From: Aselliscus stoliczkanus
Taxonomy: Eukaryota; Chordata; Mammalia; Chiroptera; Hipposideridae
Assembly (NCBI GenBank): GCA_033961575.1
Contig: CM066732.1
Coordinates: 94,107,187-94,171,186, forward strand
Length of the DNA: 64,000 nucleotides
Direction: 5' to 3'
The notes under the pieces were generated by a model, which searched no databases, was not told the DNA's origin, and saw only the letters and a program-made list of their open reading frames with translations. Both the position numbers and the translations under genes were made by a program. Positions 36,816 through 48,613 of the stretch are shown in pieces (position 1 is the stretch's first letter; each line of letters starts with the position of its first letter).

Positions 36816-37005
36816 AATAATAATAATGGGTAATATTTATGGAGCTCTTACTTATAATAGGGTCTATTCTTAGCTTTTAAATGTATTAGTTCATTTAATC
36901 CTCATAATAATAGTGAAACAAAGAAAATGAGACTCAGAAAGGGTAAGTAACTTGCCCAAAGTCACACAGCTACTGAGTGGCAAAGACAGGGACCAAACCC
37001 CAGAA
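36816..37005 (+). repeat. MIR SINE
   Basis: Clear MIR right half: TATTAGTTCATTTAATCCTC, ATGAGACTCAGAAAGGG, AAGTAACTTGCCCAAAGTC, ACACAGCTACTGAGTGGC and CAGGGACCAAACCCC. Confidence 0.85.
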
Positions 37006-39524
37006 ATCCAAAGAAGAGATCCATGTGGTGAGTAGACAAGAAACTTGAGATTTACTAGACTATTAATTACTACAGGTCATCCTTGGGTCAGAGTCAGGCA
37101 CCTGCTCGTCAGTCAATGGTTACTTTGTTGAAATAAAATGAGTTGAACTGAATGAGCTGGAAAGGTATACGGAAAGAAACATAGAGATCATCACAGTGGA
37201 ACAGCAGGAGCAGGAATGCACATGAATCTGCCTTTCTCCCCAGGGCCAGCCCCAGATTACTTTCAGGGATGAAGCCCAGAAACACCATATTGCTTTGTGA
37301 TGCAACCTGCAGAGAGGTTAGCAGAGCAGCAGCAAGCTGGAGCACAGAGCAGGGCTCCACACTTCTCACAGCTGAGAAACAGTGAATTCATGTGTCATAA
37401 CGATGCCATGAGCCACAGACCTCCTCCGATTTGGTAACTTGTCTTTGCTCTGCAAATACAATATGCTACTATTATGACTAAAAATGTATTTTGGACTCAC
37501 AGAGTTCAAATGGCTAAGTAATGTGGCCTGCAATGTTTCCCAGGAAATCTTGCCATATTTAGACAAACCAAGAGAATAAATGGGTAACACCCTGAAATTT
37601 GGCAGTGAGGGAAACACCAATGGCCAGCAATCCTGAGCATTTGTCTGACCGTTTCTCACAGTTCAGTGTCAGCACGCCACGCCACGAGATGGCTGAGAAA
37701 AATTCTTCCATCTTTTCTAGGGCATTCAACTCTTCCACTTCCTCACATGATTCTTTCTGACTTTGGTTGCTTTGATTTGATTCTTTTTTTCTCCTCATCC
37801 TCCCACCTACTTACTTCACAGATCCCACTGTACTTTCCATCTTGTGAATACCCTAGGGCAAGAGGCCAACATTTTTTTTTTAACCAAGAAAGTGAAGTGG
37901 CCATCAGGATAAACTTTTTCCATCTAGCGAATGCTCATCTGTTATTTTAACATCTTAGTCATATCAAATGGCTGCAGCAGCCAATGCCCTCGGGACAATA
38001 AACCATATTGATACAATTAGCCTACATACTCTTCCGTTCCTGGAAGTGACTTTCCTTTATTATTCTTGACTATCAACAGTTCTTAATTTCCAAAGACATG
38101 GCATGCAATCGAACTCCCAAATCCCCAATGAAGAGAAAATCTGGCCCCCTCCCACCCACATATTCCCAGCAACAGTCCCAGAGATCTGCTTCTTTGCAGT
38201 TACACTGGGAATGAACTTTTCAATCAATTATACACTTCTTTGGAGCCAACAACATTTGTTTCTACCATATCACGCTTTTAGTAATTAGAAAGTAATTCTC
38301 TGAGGCACAGAATACTTAAGGCTTGCCAAGAGTGAGCTCCACTGATGACTTCTGAATGTTATGAATTATTTCGCTCTGACCGCCATCACAAAAAAAGATC
38401 ACTGTCAACAGAGTCAGGCCATTCTTTCAACTCAGACGGCCACTGTGCCTAGCATTCTCCTAAAAAGAATTTCCCTCTGAAAAGTGGAATTTTTCATACT
38501 GTTTTTAGTCAAATCCAAATGAACAAGAGAGAACTATGTTTTTCTTTGACCATTTTCTAAATTTCAAATGTTGGAATCAGTAAAGTAGGGTGAGTTCATT
38601 ATTGCTCACCAGATGGTATGACAATGCATGAAAAAGGATCAAACAATTCTTCGGTTTGACAAATAACTTTTCTAAGCCCAGAAAATGATCCTTTGTCAAT
38701 TCCAGATGTTACATTATGGTGAACATATGATTACTGTCAATGCCTATAGTAACCAGTGTTGGATTCACATAGAATTATGAAATCAAGCGAAACTGGCCTT
38801 CAGTATATCTCCCGTCCTATAGTGACCCGCCCCCCACTATCTGGTATCTTTCCAACTCTCATTTTGAGATTATATCCTAAGACTTTCCCCTCAACCTCTT
38901 ATAAAAAATGCTTTTAGAAAATACAGGAGAATGTTAAGGACTGACACTCTATTAATGTTCTCAGGAAAATAAATTTAATCTAATGGGATTTTCAAAGGTC
39001 TAGGGATGGAATTCTAGGCAATACCCATCAAGGGGAGTATTGTGGTTTTGTGTGGTGGGCCTTCCTGGTATCTGAAATAAGAATACAGTTTCCTACAATT
39101 TAATGTCCTACTTTGCCAAAATGTACAGCTGGCTCACAGGTTACCTGAAGAAGGACAAGGATGCAACTACTGCTCTTCAATGCTGATATGGAGCATCTCA
39201 GTGTCATTTGTAGTTAAGAATAGTTTTCTCTGATAATGATTTCTCTTAGGTTCTGGCAACTTTCAGGGCCATAAATCCTGAAGGTTAGGTAATAGTCACT
39301 GGATAGTATCTCTAGATCTCTGGGGTAAAATAGTGAACAAGGGGTGGAGACCAAATTATTCCAAAATACATGAATAATATTTGAGAAATTCTGAATTTAT
39401 GGCTTATATTGTCTTAAAATGTAATTTATCAAATTGTATATTGATATAATTTTTAGTAATAAGGAACTCAGTCTACATTGCAAATGTTATTAAATCAGGT
39501 AGTACAGGATCACAGTATCCAAGA
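37006..39524. other. Repeat-poor unassigned DNA, no gene seen
   Basis: About 2.5 kb in which I recognise no interspersed repeat. Open frames up to 97 codons (for example 37366-37659 minus and 37666-37950 plus) lack domains and overlap on opposite strands. The long repeat-free run is unusual for this window; a conserved noncoding element here is possible but not shown. Confidence 0.5.
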
Positions 39525-39745
39525 TTTATTGAGTAATTTCTATGTGCCAGAAACTCTAAGTACTTTACAATATTAACTCATTCAATCCATATGGGAATCC
39601 TAAGAAATGGATATTACAATCTCTAATTAATAAATGAGAGAATGGAGCCAAACAAAAATTAAGTCATTTGCCCAAGATCATAGGCAAGAATTTGAACCAT
39701 ACAAGTCTGATTCCAGATCCTGAGGTCTTAATAGTTCCAATGTCA
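39525..39745 (+). repeat. MIR SINE
   Basis: TTATTGAGTAATTTCTATGTG, CCAGAAACTCTAAGTACTTT, TTAACTCATTCAATCC, GTCATTTGCCCAAGATCATA and GAATTTGAACCATACAAGTC match MIR in order. Confidence 0.8.
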
Positions 39746-40434
39746 TATTGCTTGTCTTATAAAGGATCAAATTAGGAATTTATTGAAAAATATAAATGGT
39801 CAAGCTAGGATGGAAAGCTAGTTCCCAAGCTATAACATATTGTGCTAGCCTAATTCACTGACATCTAGCCAAGGATTTCCCCTTAGTAGAACAATAGTAT
39901 CATTTTCTAAAATGTGAAATGAATGCAGATAAACAGTGGATCTAAAATTCCCTTCGCAGCATTCAGGGAGGACACTGAGAGTTTGACCATGAGGAACCTA
40001 GTAATGTGGAGAGCATGGGACACACCCAGACATAGCTTAGGCTTTCTGTCTCAAGTTCTTTTCTTCCTGGGGCTCTGCCCTACTATCCCTACCCCTTTTT
40101 AGCTTGGGATCCTGAAATTGGAGGTTGCTCAGTTTTGCTTCCCCAGATTTTGATACCGGCACAAAAATCTAACCTTGCTTATTTTTCACTGATGGTATCT
40201 CCCTCCATCCATCCTTAACAGATGTTGATACTGAACCTCCACCTTTAAATCCTCTCCCTTTATTTAGTGCTTTAGGGAGGATCTTCTTGATTCTGGACCA
40301 AACCTCACTATCATTACCTCAGATCTGGGACACTTCTTATGGTATGTAACATTTGATAGATTTTAAATACTCAAAATTAAAATTTCTTAAATCTGGTAAT
40401 GCATTGGAATCATGGAACTTTTTAAAAATATGGA
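39746..40434. other. Unassigned DNA, no gene seen
   Basis: About 690 bases, no open frame or repeat recognised. Confidence 0.5.
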
Positions 40435-40552
40435 TTCTAAAGAACATAACCTTAGAATAGGCAAATCTTCAAATAGGAAACAAAAAGCATTAAATAGAAA
40501 GGTAAAATAGGTAAGGTGAACAACATAAAAATCAATAACTTCTATTAATCGA

Positions 40553-40603
40553 AAGTCACCATTAGGGAGTAAAAAGATAAGTCACCATTAGGGAGTAAAA
40601 AGA
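40553..40603. repeat. 26-bp tandem duplication inside the L1
   Basis: AAGTCACCATTAGGGAGTAA (first 20 bases of the unit) occurs at 40553 and again at 40579. The two units are identical over 25 bases. Confidence 0.9.
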
Positions 40604-41151
40604 ATGGAAGAAGAGACTTTCAATGCATATATAATCAAAGGATTTATACAAATCAGTAAGAAAAAAGACAACTAATAGAAAAATAGGCTAAAGATTTGAT
40701 CAGGGTCTTTACAAAGAATGGATTCTCACATGATCAAAACTATGAAATGGTTCTCAACATTCACGAGGGACATTAAAATTAAAACCGAAATGAGATGCCA
40801 TGAACACCCACCAAGATAGCTAACATTAAAAAGACTCATATTACCAACTACTGGCAAGGATGTACAGCAACTGTACTCTTGTTTGCTGCCGGTAGTGTAA
40901 ATTGGTAGAAGCCTTTGGAAAACTGGCAGTATCAACTAAAGCTGAACAAAAGCATATGCTGTGAACCAGCAATTCTACTCCTAGGTGACCCAACAGAAAG
41001 GCATACACGTTGTCACCAAAAGGCATGCTTAAAAGGCATTCACAGCTGTACTATTCCTAACAGACAAAAACTGAATAAAATGTCACAGCAAAATGGATTA
41101 ATAAATTATACTACACTCATACAATAGAAAACTACAAAGAAATGAGAATCA

Positions 41152-41596
41152 GCGCTGGCCGAGTGGCGCGTTGGTTAAGAGCTGGCTTGGGACGCCAGCA
41201 GCACCGGTTCAGATCCCACATATGAGGGCCAGTGACACTGCCCTCTACAGCTAAGATGGTGAACAACAGCTTGACCTGGGGCTGGGCTGCTGTGAGTCCC
41301 CGGGGACAGCACAGCTGCAGCTCCTGCTGCAGTGGGCTGCCATAGGCTATAGCGAGTGGCCGGCAGCCCGTGTGAGCTGCCAAGAGCCACTGTGAGCAGC
41401 CATCCAGAGGCCAGCAACTGATCAGCCTCACCTGAGAAGAGCGCAATGATGATACCAACATGGGCCAGTGAAGCAATGTCCTCCACAACTAGACTGAAGA
41501 ACAAAAGGACAGCAACTTGTCTGTTCCCTTTCCCCGGTTCCCCAACACTGTTCCCCTCCCCCAATTCCCCAATAAATAAATCTTTAAAAAAAAAAA
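41152..41596 (+). mobile_element. Composite tRNA-derived SINE, full length
   Basis: Starts GCGCTGGCCGAGTGGCGCG, with tRNA-like head, the B box variant GGTTCAGATCC, the GC-rich body, CCCCAATAAATAAATCTTT and an A-tail. The exact 16-bp target duplication AAAGAAATGAGAATCA flanks it (41136-41151; 41596-41611, merging with the A-tail). It sits inside an older L1. The minus-strand open frame of 145 codons at 41175-41612 lies entirely in this SINE and is not a gene. Confidence 0.95.
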
Positions 41597-41890
41597 AAGA
41601 AATGAGAATCAACTAGTGCTCCATGAACAAGACTTATGAATCTTGCAAATACAACATTGAGTAAAAGAAGTCAGAGACAATATGTACTTTATGAACCGTT
41701 TACATAAAATTCACAAACAGGCAAAGCTAATCTGTGGTGTTAGAAGTCAGGATTTTGATTACTTTGGGGAGAATAATGCCTGGGATGGGTCTGAGGACAT
41801 TTTAATAATAAAATGTTATTCTGATAAGCAATTTGTTTTAGCAATGACTAAGAATGAGACTCCTAGGAAAGCAAAAATATTAAATTAAAT

Positions 41891-42889
41891 ATTCTAAAGT
41901 CCAGTTCATTTCACACAGAACAAGATATTCTAGACAACACGTAGACCAGAGAACAGAGACTGTCAGTCCTATAAAGGCACGTGCCCCTGCCTGCATGAGC
42001 GGAGAGTATGGATCACGTGAGTCCCCAATTCAAGTCACAGCTGTAGAGACAACAGCACAGCTGTGGAATGTGGGTAAAGAGAGGCCTTTTACCTACATTC
42101 TTGTCCTGATGAGTCATTCAGTAAATAAAGTAGGTGGCCTTTGTGTGGTGAATCTCAACCTCTGAAACCGTGCAGCAGGCTGACCCACTTTGGGGGGTAA
42201 AAAAATCCCTCCCTCCCTCCTGTGATGGAGGTAACTCAGCTGTGGGCTCCAGGAAGTCTCTTCACGCCAAAGTGAGAAAGCTGTGGGGTTTCTGGTAAAG
42301 AGAAGTTTACTTGTTTGGATCAAGGTGTGACTGATGTGAATTTTGAAAAGGTCAAACATTATAGTGCTCTCTGTTTCGCATTGCTATACTACGCGATTCC
42401 GCGATTCCGAGAAAGAGCTGTTCAGAGGCTTAAAATCAACCAGTCTCAATTTTTCTAGCTTGGGACAACATACAGATCTGTGAACTCATTGGTCATTAAG
42501 ATGTTATCTCCTCCAGAAAAAAATGACAAAATGACCATGAAACGTGCTTTATTGGTGTTGGGCTGAAGTGGATTAAATCCTAGCACTGTGGGGCCCCAGC
42601 TGTATCACATGCCACAGTACTCATAAACTTCTAGCTTGATAGAGCTATGGACTGTCTTTATGAAGGCAAAGCTCTGGTGCCAGCTTGGAGATGAGGAAGG
42701 AGTATGCACCTTAAATGAATGGCCATTACTTGGTGCCATGTTATGAAAAAGGAGAATACATGAATTTGGGAGCTGCATGGTAGAAGTCACTCTTCTTCTC
42801 TTTACTCCCAGGGACTCATTGAAAAGTGTGTGCTTTTCCTCACCACAACTCTATGTCCTGTGAGCCTGGAGGTCATGTTAACCAGAGGA
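41891..42889. other. Unassigned DNA, no gene seen
   Basis: About 1 kb. A CCCTCCCTCCCTCC tract near 42205-42222 and a small CpG-containing duplication GCGATTCC at 42395-42410 are the only structures noticed. Confidence 0.5.
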
Positions 42890-43190
42890 AGAATATTTCC
42901 ACCAGGGAGCACAGGAGCTTTATTAAACCTTAAGGTACAGCTGCCATTCAGTCACGTTGGGTCTCTTGGCTAAGAGACCAGCAGGCAAGAGAAGGAATAA
43001 CCACTCTAGCAGGGGTGAAGGAAACTTAGGAGAAAGGAGGGCCGCTCTAGCACAGTGGAGTCAGGGAAGGATACACCACACGATCCACAGGCCATCTCTT
43101 CATTCTCCTCTGCCCCATTTGGACAGTAAATAGACCAGGACTGCAAGAGGCATGGTGATCAGGGCTCACAACTCTTAGGAATGAGGTCTG
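42890..43190 (-). mobile_element. Unnamed LTR-like dispersed repeat, copy 1
   Basis: About 300 bp aligning collinearly with 46495-46790. Shared blocks include TTTATTAAACCTTAAGGTA, AGAGACCAGCAGGCAAG (one-base variants), CCCCATTTGGACAGTAAATAG and GGCATGGTGATCAGG. On the minus strand the copy ends ACCTTAAGGTTTAATAAAGC, an AATAAA placed as in a retroviral LTR. I do not recognise the family. LTR status is inference. Confidence 0.65.
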
Positions 43191-43480
43191 TGCTACCCCA
43201 TCACATAAGCTACCAGTACCTGCCAAGTGTGGAGAATCTAGAATGGACAGGAAGCAGGGGAAATTCCAATTGTAGCCATGAGACTAGCCTTTCCCCAGAA
43301 AGAGAGACAGATCAGAATGGGCTGGAAAAATAGGAAGCAAGTGGATGCAGATGACACAAGATGTAGATACCCAGATGCCCCCACTTTATGTCTGAAGCAC
43401 ACATTCCTCCATGTGGCGGGAGTGTTGCTTGCTGATGGCTCACCACTTAGTCCCTTTTCAGGAACTGACTTTCATCAGAG
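43191..43480. other. Unassigned DNA, no gene seen
   Basis: About 290 bases between the LTR-like repeat and the L2. A 108-codon frame starting at 43278 runs into the L2 and is not supported. Confidence 0.45.
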
Positions 43481-44165
43481 GTGGCTGCTGCACTCAAGGT
43501 CTCTCTCAACATCTTTTTCCTGTCTTATTGCAATAACTTCTCATGTGGTTTTCTTTCTGTACTCTTACTTCCTAAAGTTTTTCCTCCACTCAGAGGCAGA
43601 ATGATCCTCAAATGTAAGTCAGCTAATGTCACACCACTTCATGGTTTCACATCAGTCAAAAAATATCAGGTCCTTAGCAAGGCTTCTAGGGCCTTACATG
43701 GTCTAACTCCAGTTTCCCTCCAGCCTCATCATCTACTTCTCTTCCTCATGGTCACCCACTTCCTGACCTCCCTGCTGACTTGCCCATGTCAAGCACTTGC
43801 CCAAGTCAGGGCCTTGGCACTTGCCATTCCCTCTGCCTGGAGTGCTCTTCCCTTGATATACACATGATTTTCAACCTTTCTTCATGCAGATCCTGGGTCA
43901 AAGGTCACATTACCAGAGGGGTCTTCTATGTCCACCATAACAAAACTGTACTCCATCCCTCTCTGCTTACTTCTCTCCATAGCCCTTACCATTATCTGAC
44001 ATTATACTATTGGTTGATGATTATTTTCTTTCTTTCCCATTTTACTATAACATCCAAGAAGGCAAGGATTTTTCCTTTTCTGTCCACTGCTGTATTTCGA
44101 ATACTTAGAATCATATCTGCTTATTCCAGGAGTCATTCAGAAAATATATTGAGTAAATGGATGAA
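43481..44165 (+). repeat. L2 LINE 3' end, long copy
   Basis: One of the best-kept ancient repeats in the window. It follows the L2 3' end in order: TAATGTCACACCACTTCATGG, CAGGGCCTTGGCACTTGCCA, TTCCCTCTGCCTGGAGTGCT, CTGGGTCAAAGGTCACATTA, CCATAGCCCTTACCATTATC, CCAAGAAGGCAAGGATTTTT and a tail with TATTGAGTAAATGGATGAAT. The open frames of 128 and 151 codons across it are the known side effect of the pyrimidine-rich L2 tail. Confidence 0.88.
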
Positions 44166-45185
44166 TAAACAGTATATTGGTAGCCTACATATCCAAGTAT
44201 ACAAGTTTTACAAACAAAAGAGCAAGACAATTTGAAACATACTGACAAATTTGGACTGAATCACATTCATAGGAGTGGCCCATTACAGACTAAAATATTT
44301 TAATGGTCTCCACAGGCTAATGAAGAGTCCATTGGTTTAGTCAAAACACGAAAGTCTTTTAATGTGTCTGGTGCCTTATTTCTGCAGAGATTTATGATGG
44401 GAGGGGTTGGATTTTGGTGCTTACTGTTGCTTGGTTTTTGTTTTGTTCTTTTTTTTCTTTCTTTCTTTTTTTTTTTTTAAATCACAATGCCCATCATGTG
44501 CCTTATATGGATACTAACTAGTCAATCAGCTAGGACATGGACCATTTTGTTCAGTCTCCATCTCCACAGCAATGAGGTAAAAGGCATTGAAAGAGCTCAG
44601 ACTGGTGTTTTATCACTCAGGGATCAGTGTGAAATAACCGGAAATGGCTCCAGGTATTTAAGAAGAAGAGATTTTACACAGAGTAACAGGTGCTTGCAAA
44701 GTCCCTGGTAGGGCTCAAGGAGCAGAAGTCACTTTGATCTAGGGTAACATCACCATAGCAATGCTGAGATCGGGAAAGAGCTGTTCCTGCTGCTCCCAGA
44801 ATTGCCAGCCACCCACAGATCAGCCACCTGGTCCTGGAATGTAGAGTCCAGCCTCCAAAAATGCCTTCCTCTCCTAAGCTTGTCTGCAAGTCCCCACAGT
44901 AGCAGGAGGCTAATCTTCCTTGGGCTGTCCCTATACTGAGTCCATTTTATTGGATATATCATACCCAGAACTAGTTGTTAATGAGTCTGTGAAAAATTCT
45001 TTTTTAGCCTTCCAGATATAAGTAGGTAAAAGAAAGGGTTGGAATAGATGTTGAGTGCCATAAATATTATCCAGCAGGATGTGTCAACAGTGAGAAGCTT
45101 CACATGGGGACATTCCTTTGCCCTGCAAGAATGAAGTTCAACATTGGGATGTTTTTTTCAGAATACAAAAGAAAATTCCATTAAC
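44166..45185. other. Unassigned DNA with polypyrimidine tract, no gene seen
   Basis: A T-rich tract with CTTT units lies at 44440-44480. Short open frames overlap on both strands at 44487-44962 with no motif. Confidence 0.5.
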
Positions 45186-45418
45186 AAATAACATTAACTT
45201 TCATGTAGAGTGCTTACTTTGTGGTTGGCATCATACAAAGCACTTAACATTCATAATCTCATTTATCCACTTGGGTAACTCTGAAGTGAGCACTAATATT
45301 TTTCTCATTTTACAGATTAGAAAGTCAAGTCTTAGAAAGGTTCAGGGGTGTGCCAAAGATATACAGATAGTGAACAACAGAGCTGGGATTTAAACTCAAG
45401 GCCAAAATTCTTAACTAC
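45186..45418 (+). repeat. MIR SINE
   Basis: AGAGTGCTTACTTTGTGGTTG, AAGCACTTAACATTCATAATC, TTCTCATTTTACAGATTAGA and AGAGCTGGGATTTAAACTC follow MIR in order. The 91-codon frame at 45118-45393 overlaps it. Confidence 0.85.
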
Positions 45419-46059
45419 TACACAGCATCACTCCCATCACCACTTTATACCATCTATACCATCACCATAGAGCACCTCACTATCTGTAGCCTCATCTCTC
45501 TCCTCCCCTCTCTTCTCACTCTTCTCTCTCCCTTGCTCTTGTACCAGCTCTTTTGTCTCTTTCCCACTCTCACTTTTGCTCTAACTTTGGCATGTAATTC
45601 TTTATTATATATGCATATATCTATATACCTATGTGTTCACTATGATCATGGGGAATAGTAGTACTACTCTAAAACAGTTAGTTCATTTCCAAAGACAGCT
45701 TCATAAGGAATGTTTGAAACATCCTCTGGGAAAGGTCACAACTCTTTAGATGATACAAGTGGGATGCAGGCGAAATATCAGTATCCCTAGTAGGAAAACT
45801 TAAAAGACATTTCAAAATTCTGTTAGTCATGCACCAGGGAGTCTTGAGAAAGACCAGTCACACTGGCTATTTTTGTTACTAAGAAAATTTAAACATTCCC
45901 ATATTTGTTTTCTGGTTTCCTAGGTTATCTTTTCCAGAGGTCACTATGGATTGTAATTAAGGGAGGAGGAGATAGATGAGAGCACAGATGAGCTAGATGG
46001 GAGCATAGATGAAGCAGAATGACAAGCACATTGTTTATCTGGTGAGAAATCCATGGGTC
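45419..46059. other. Unassigned DNA with CT-rich tract
   Basis: A long polypyrimidine stretch at 45485-45590 (TCTCTCCTCCCCTCTCTTCT and similar). No gene or named repeat otherwise. Confidence 0.5.
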
Positions 46060-46300
46060 ATCTTAGAAAGCAAAATGGAAGGACCTGGCATTGTATTGAA
46101 TATTGTACTGAATGTCTGCTTAGCATAGGCTCTTCATTGTGACTAATTAATTTCTTCCTCACAAAAACCCTATTAAGTAGATAGTGTTGACTTTGTTTAG
46201 TGCGTGGACCAAATCAAGCTTTACTAGCTTGTACAACTGTTACTGATAGTAGGTGGTAGAGCCAGGAATGGAACCCAGATCTCTGGGTTCTTCTTGCAAA
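46060..46300 (+). repeat. MIR SINE
   Basis: TACTGAATGTCTGCTTAGCAT, TTTCTTCCTCACAAAAACCC, GTAGGTGGTAGAGCCAGGAA and GGAACCCAGATCTCTGGG match the MIR right half. Confidence 0.7.
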
Positions 46301-46494
46301 ATCACCTCCACCTCCACTGTCTAGATTCTAGAGTGTTCCTTATGGGAACTTCTATTTCCTGTTATTAGACTTTCAATTTAAATATAGCTTTCATGAATTA
46401 TGTCTGTCTGAGACTTATTAAGAATACAGCAGATAAATATTGTGGTTGGATCAACATAGGAGGTCTTGTTTCGCAAAGGCAGAACATTTATATA

Positions 46495-46790
46495 AAAGAA
46501 AAAACAGAGCAAGAGTTTTATTAAACCTTAAGGTAAAGCTGTCACCCAATCACTTCAGGTTCCTTAGTTAAAAGACCAGCAGGCAAGGAGAGGAATCACC
46601 ACCCTAGTAGAAGTCAATGAACCTGACAGTAAGGAGTGGATAAGGCTGCTTTGCCACAATGGATTCACAGAAGAACACATTTCACAACTGCATGATCCAA
46701 AAGGTATCTCTTGGTTTGCTTTTGCCCCATTTTGACAGTAAATAGTCAAGGACAACTGAAGGGCATGGTGACCAGGATCTTAACATTACT
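46495..46790 (-). mobile_element. Unnamed LTR-like dispersed repeat, copy 2
   Basis: Aligns with 42890-43190 in the same orientation, 3.6 kb away, with many substitutions and small indels. Shared blocks are TTTTATTAAACCTTAAGGTA, GACCAGCAGGCAAGGAGAGG, CCCCATTTTGACAGTAAATAG and GGGCATGGTGACCAGG. The minus strand again carries an AATAAA close to its end. The divergence suggests two independent old insertions and not a recent local duplication. Confidence 0.65.
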
Positions 46791-47499
46791 ATTGCCTCAA
46801 AAAGAAAAATTATAAACTTGTGGGTAATTAGCAACTGTTAGAACTATGACTGGGAACAAGAAAGTGCCGGAGTTGGATAACAAAGGATAATCCTTAAGTA
46901 GCAATTTAGGGGTGTTTTCTTCTGACTGTGGCTTCCTTTAAAGGGTTCCTTTGGAAATCGGGCCATCAGCAGAATCATTGTTCATACTCCCTTAGTTTTG
47001 GTGATACAGATCAGAAGAGGCTGTCAACTCAGAATTGTTTCTGGACATTTTTGGAGCTTGCAATACATGTCCCTTGTGACCTGCTTTGAAAATCAGCACC
47101 AATGAGACCTCATGTACTAGTATAGGTCTGGTCTGTGTGCTCACATCATTTGAACTTCCCCATCTGAGCATGGTCCACACATTTCTCACATTTTAGATTC
47201 AGCAACCTATTGTAGGAATTTGAGAAGTAACTTGAGGATTTTATTTACTTGTAAATAAGTAGTCTTTTCTTTACTGTTAAGATGACAACTAAGGGACAAC
47301 ATAACACCAGACCTTCCACCAAATACCTTTTCTATTGTGCCTGTCAATAAGATAGCTTACTTTAAAAGACAATCAAAAACGAATGAATGGTGAATGACTA
47401 AATGATAATTTGCTCTCTCATATATAGCCAAGAATGCCATTTCTCAAGTCTCTGAGTTAGAAAACAATGGGGGAGGGAACTCATTATTTCCAGAGGGTC
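46791..47499. other. Unassigned DNA, no gene seen
   Basis: About 700 bases, no supported open frame or repeat. Confidence 0.5.
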
Positions 47500-48060
47500 A
47501 TCATTAAATACTACAATGGTCCATTTATTCAATAATTCGTTCATTCTTTCATATGCAATAATTGTCTGCACTTTGTCAAGCATTGTACTCTGGGCTAGAA
47601 ATGAAATATAAATATGACATAGTTGTACCCATGAAAAAATTGAAAACTGAGTAAAAGAATCATGGAATGTAATATTTATGGACCCAGTGCTACAGCAGAA
47701 GAATACACAAAATTCTTATTTCTGAATAGGATAAGGGATGAGGATTGAGCAAAGCAAAACACAGAAACAGTATTGCAGTTAATGGCAGAATAGAAGGAAT
47801 AGATGAATGTTAGGTAAAAAAGAGGAGAAAGGGCATTCCAAGAGAAGTCAAGCATGAAAGTTGTGGTTGGGAAATAGCTAGTGGTCTGATATGGTTAGAG
47901 CAGTGGGGTCATGAGTATAAATGAGAGGCTGAAGGTGAAGATAGAAAACTAGATGTGGTCAGAGTGAAGGATCTTGAATACCAGTTTTAGGAGATGCTGT
48001 TTATATTCTGTAGGCAATGAGGATCAATTGGCTGTTTCAAACAGGACAATGATTTGACAA
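47500..48060 (+). repeat. Ancient mammalian repeat, family not named
   Basis: Begins with text like 'ATTCAATAATTCGTTCATTC', passes GTCAAGCATTGTACTCTGG, GGGCATTCCAAGAGAAGTCA and ends with TCTGTAGGCAATGAGGATC and ACAGGACAATGATTTGAC. These match, in order, a widespread ancient repeat whose usual wording is 'GGGCATTCCAGG... CAATGGGGAGCCATTG... GAGTGACATGATC'. Confidence 0.5.
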
Positions 48061-48613
48061 TGTGTGTTTTTTACCTTCTGTGTTCCTAACCTCTAATGGT
48101 TCTCTCCATACTATACAAGCTACACATACTCCTTTACTAATTATGTTCTTCCTAATGTAGTTTAATTGTGGGCATCGCCCAAAGTTGATGCTTACTTCTT
48201 TGTCCTTTCCTGATGAATAATTCCTGTCACATAAATCCAACTATCACCTCTTTGTATATAACTCAAATCCTTATCATCTTTCTGTATCTTTCACTCATTT
48301 TTAGTTTCTTTTCCTCATAATATATAGGTCATCTCTATTGGAATGTGTGAATACTTTGTGATGTGTAAACTTGGCTAGGATGAACTATATTTCTCAGACT
48401 TTCCTTTCTAACATGTTTCTGATTAGGGTAGGCTACAGGGAGAGTTGAAGGGCAGGAGGAAGGCAATGGCCATTTTGTTACATACACACTTAACTTTTCC
48501 CAGTTATTCAGTCAAAATATAGACTAGATACTGCAGTGAAGGGATATAATTACAGATATAATTAAAGCCCTAGGTCAGTTGATTTTGAGTTTATCAAAAG
48601 GGAGATTATCCTG

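Larger units (their letters stand above)
40435..41890 (+). mobile_element. Old L1 3' part, split by a composite SINE
   Basis: The flanks 40435-41151 and 41612-41890 join into the C-terminal part of an L1 ORF2 and the start of its 3' UTR: ACAAATCAGTAAGAAAAAAG, CATTAAAATTAAAACCGAAA, GAACCAGCAATTCTACTCC, CAGCAAAATGGATTAATAAA, then AACATTGAGTAAAAGAAG and CACAAACAGGCAAAGCTAA. Frame is broken, so no active protein. A 26-bp direct duplication lies inside at 40553-40603. Confidence 0.8.

Noticed and set aside
41175..41612. 145-codon open frame on the minus strand
   Set aside because: It lies wholly inside the composite SINE, whose GC-rich body opens frames on both strands in every copy.
43780..44235. 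151-codon open frame, the longest on the plus strand
   Set aside because: It coincides with the pyrimidine-rich end of an L2 element and has no domain.
45485..45590. Polypyrimidine tract as a splice acceptor
   Set aside because: It is far longer than a normal acceptor tract and no supported exon follows.
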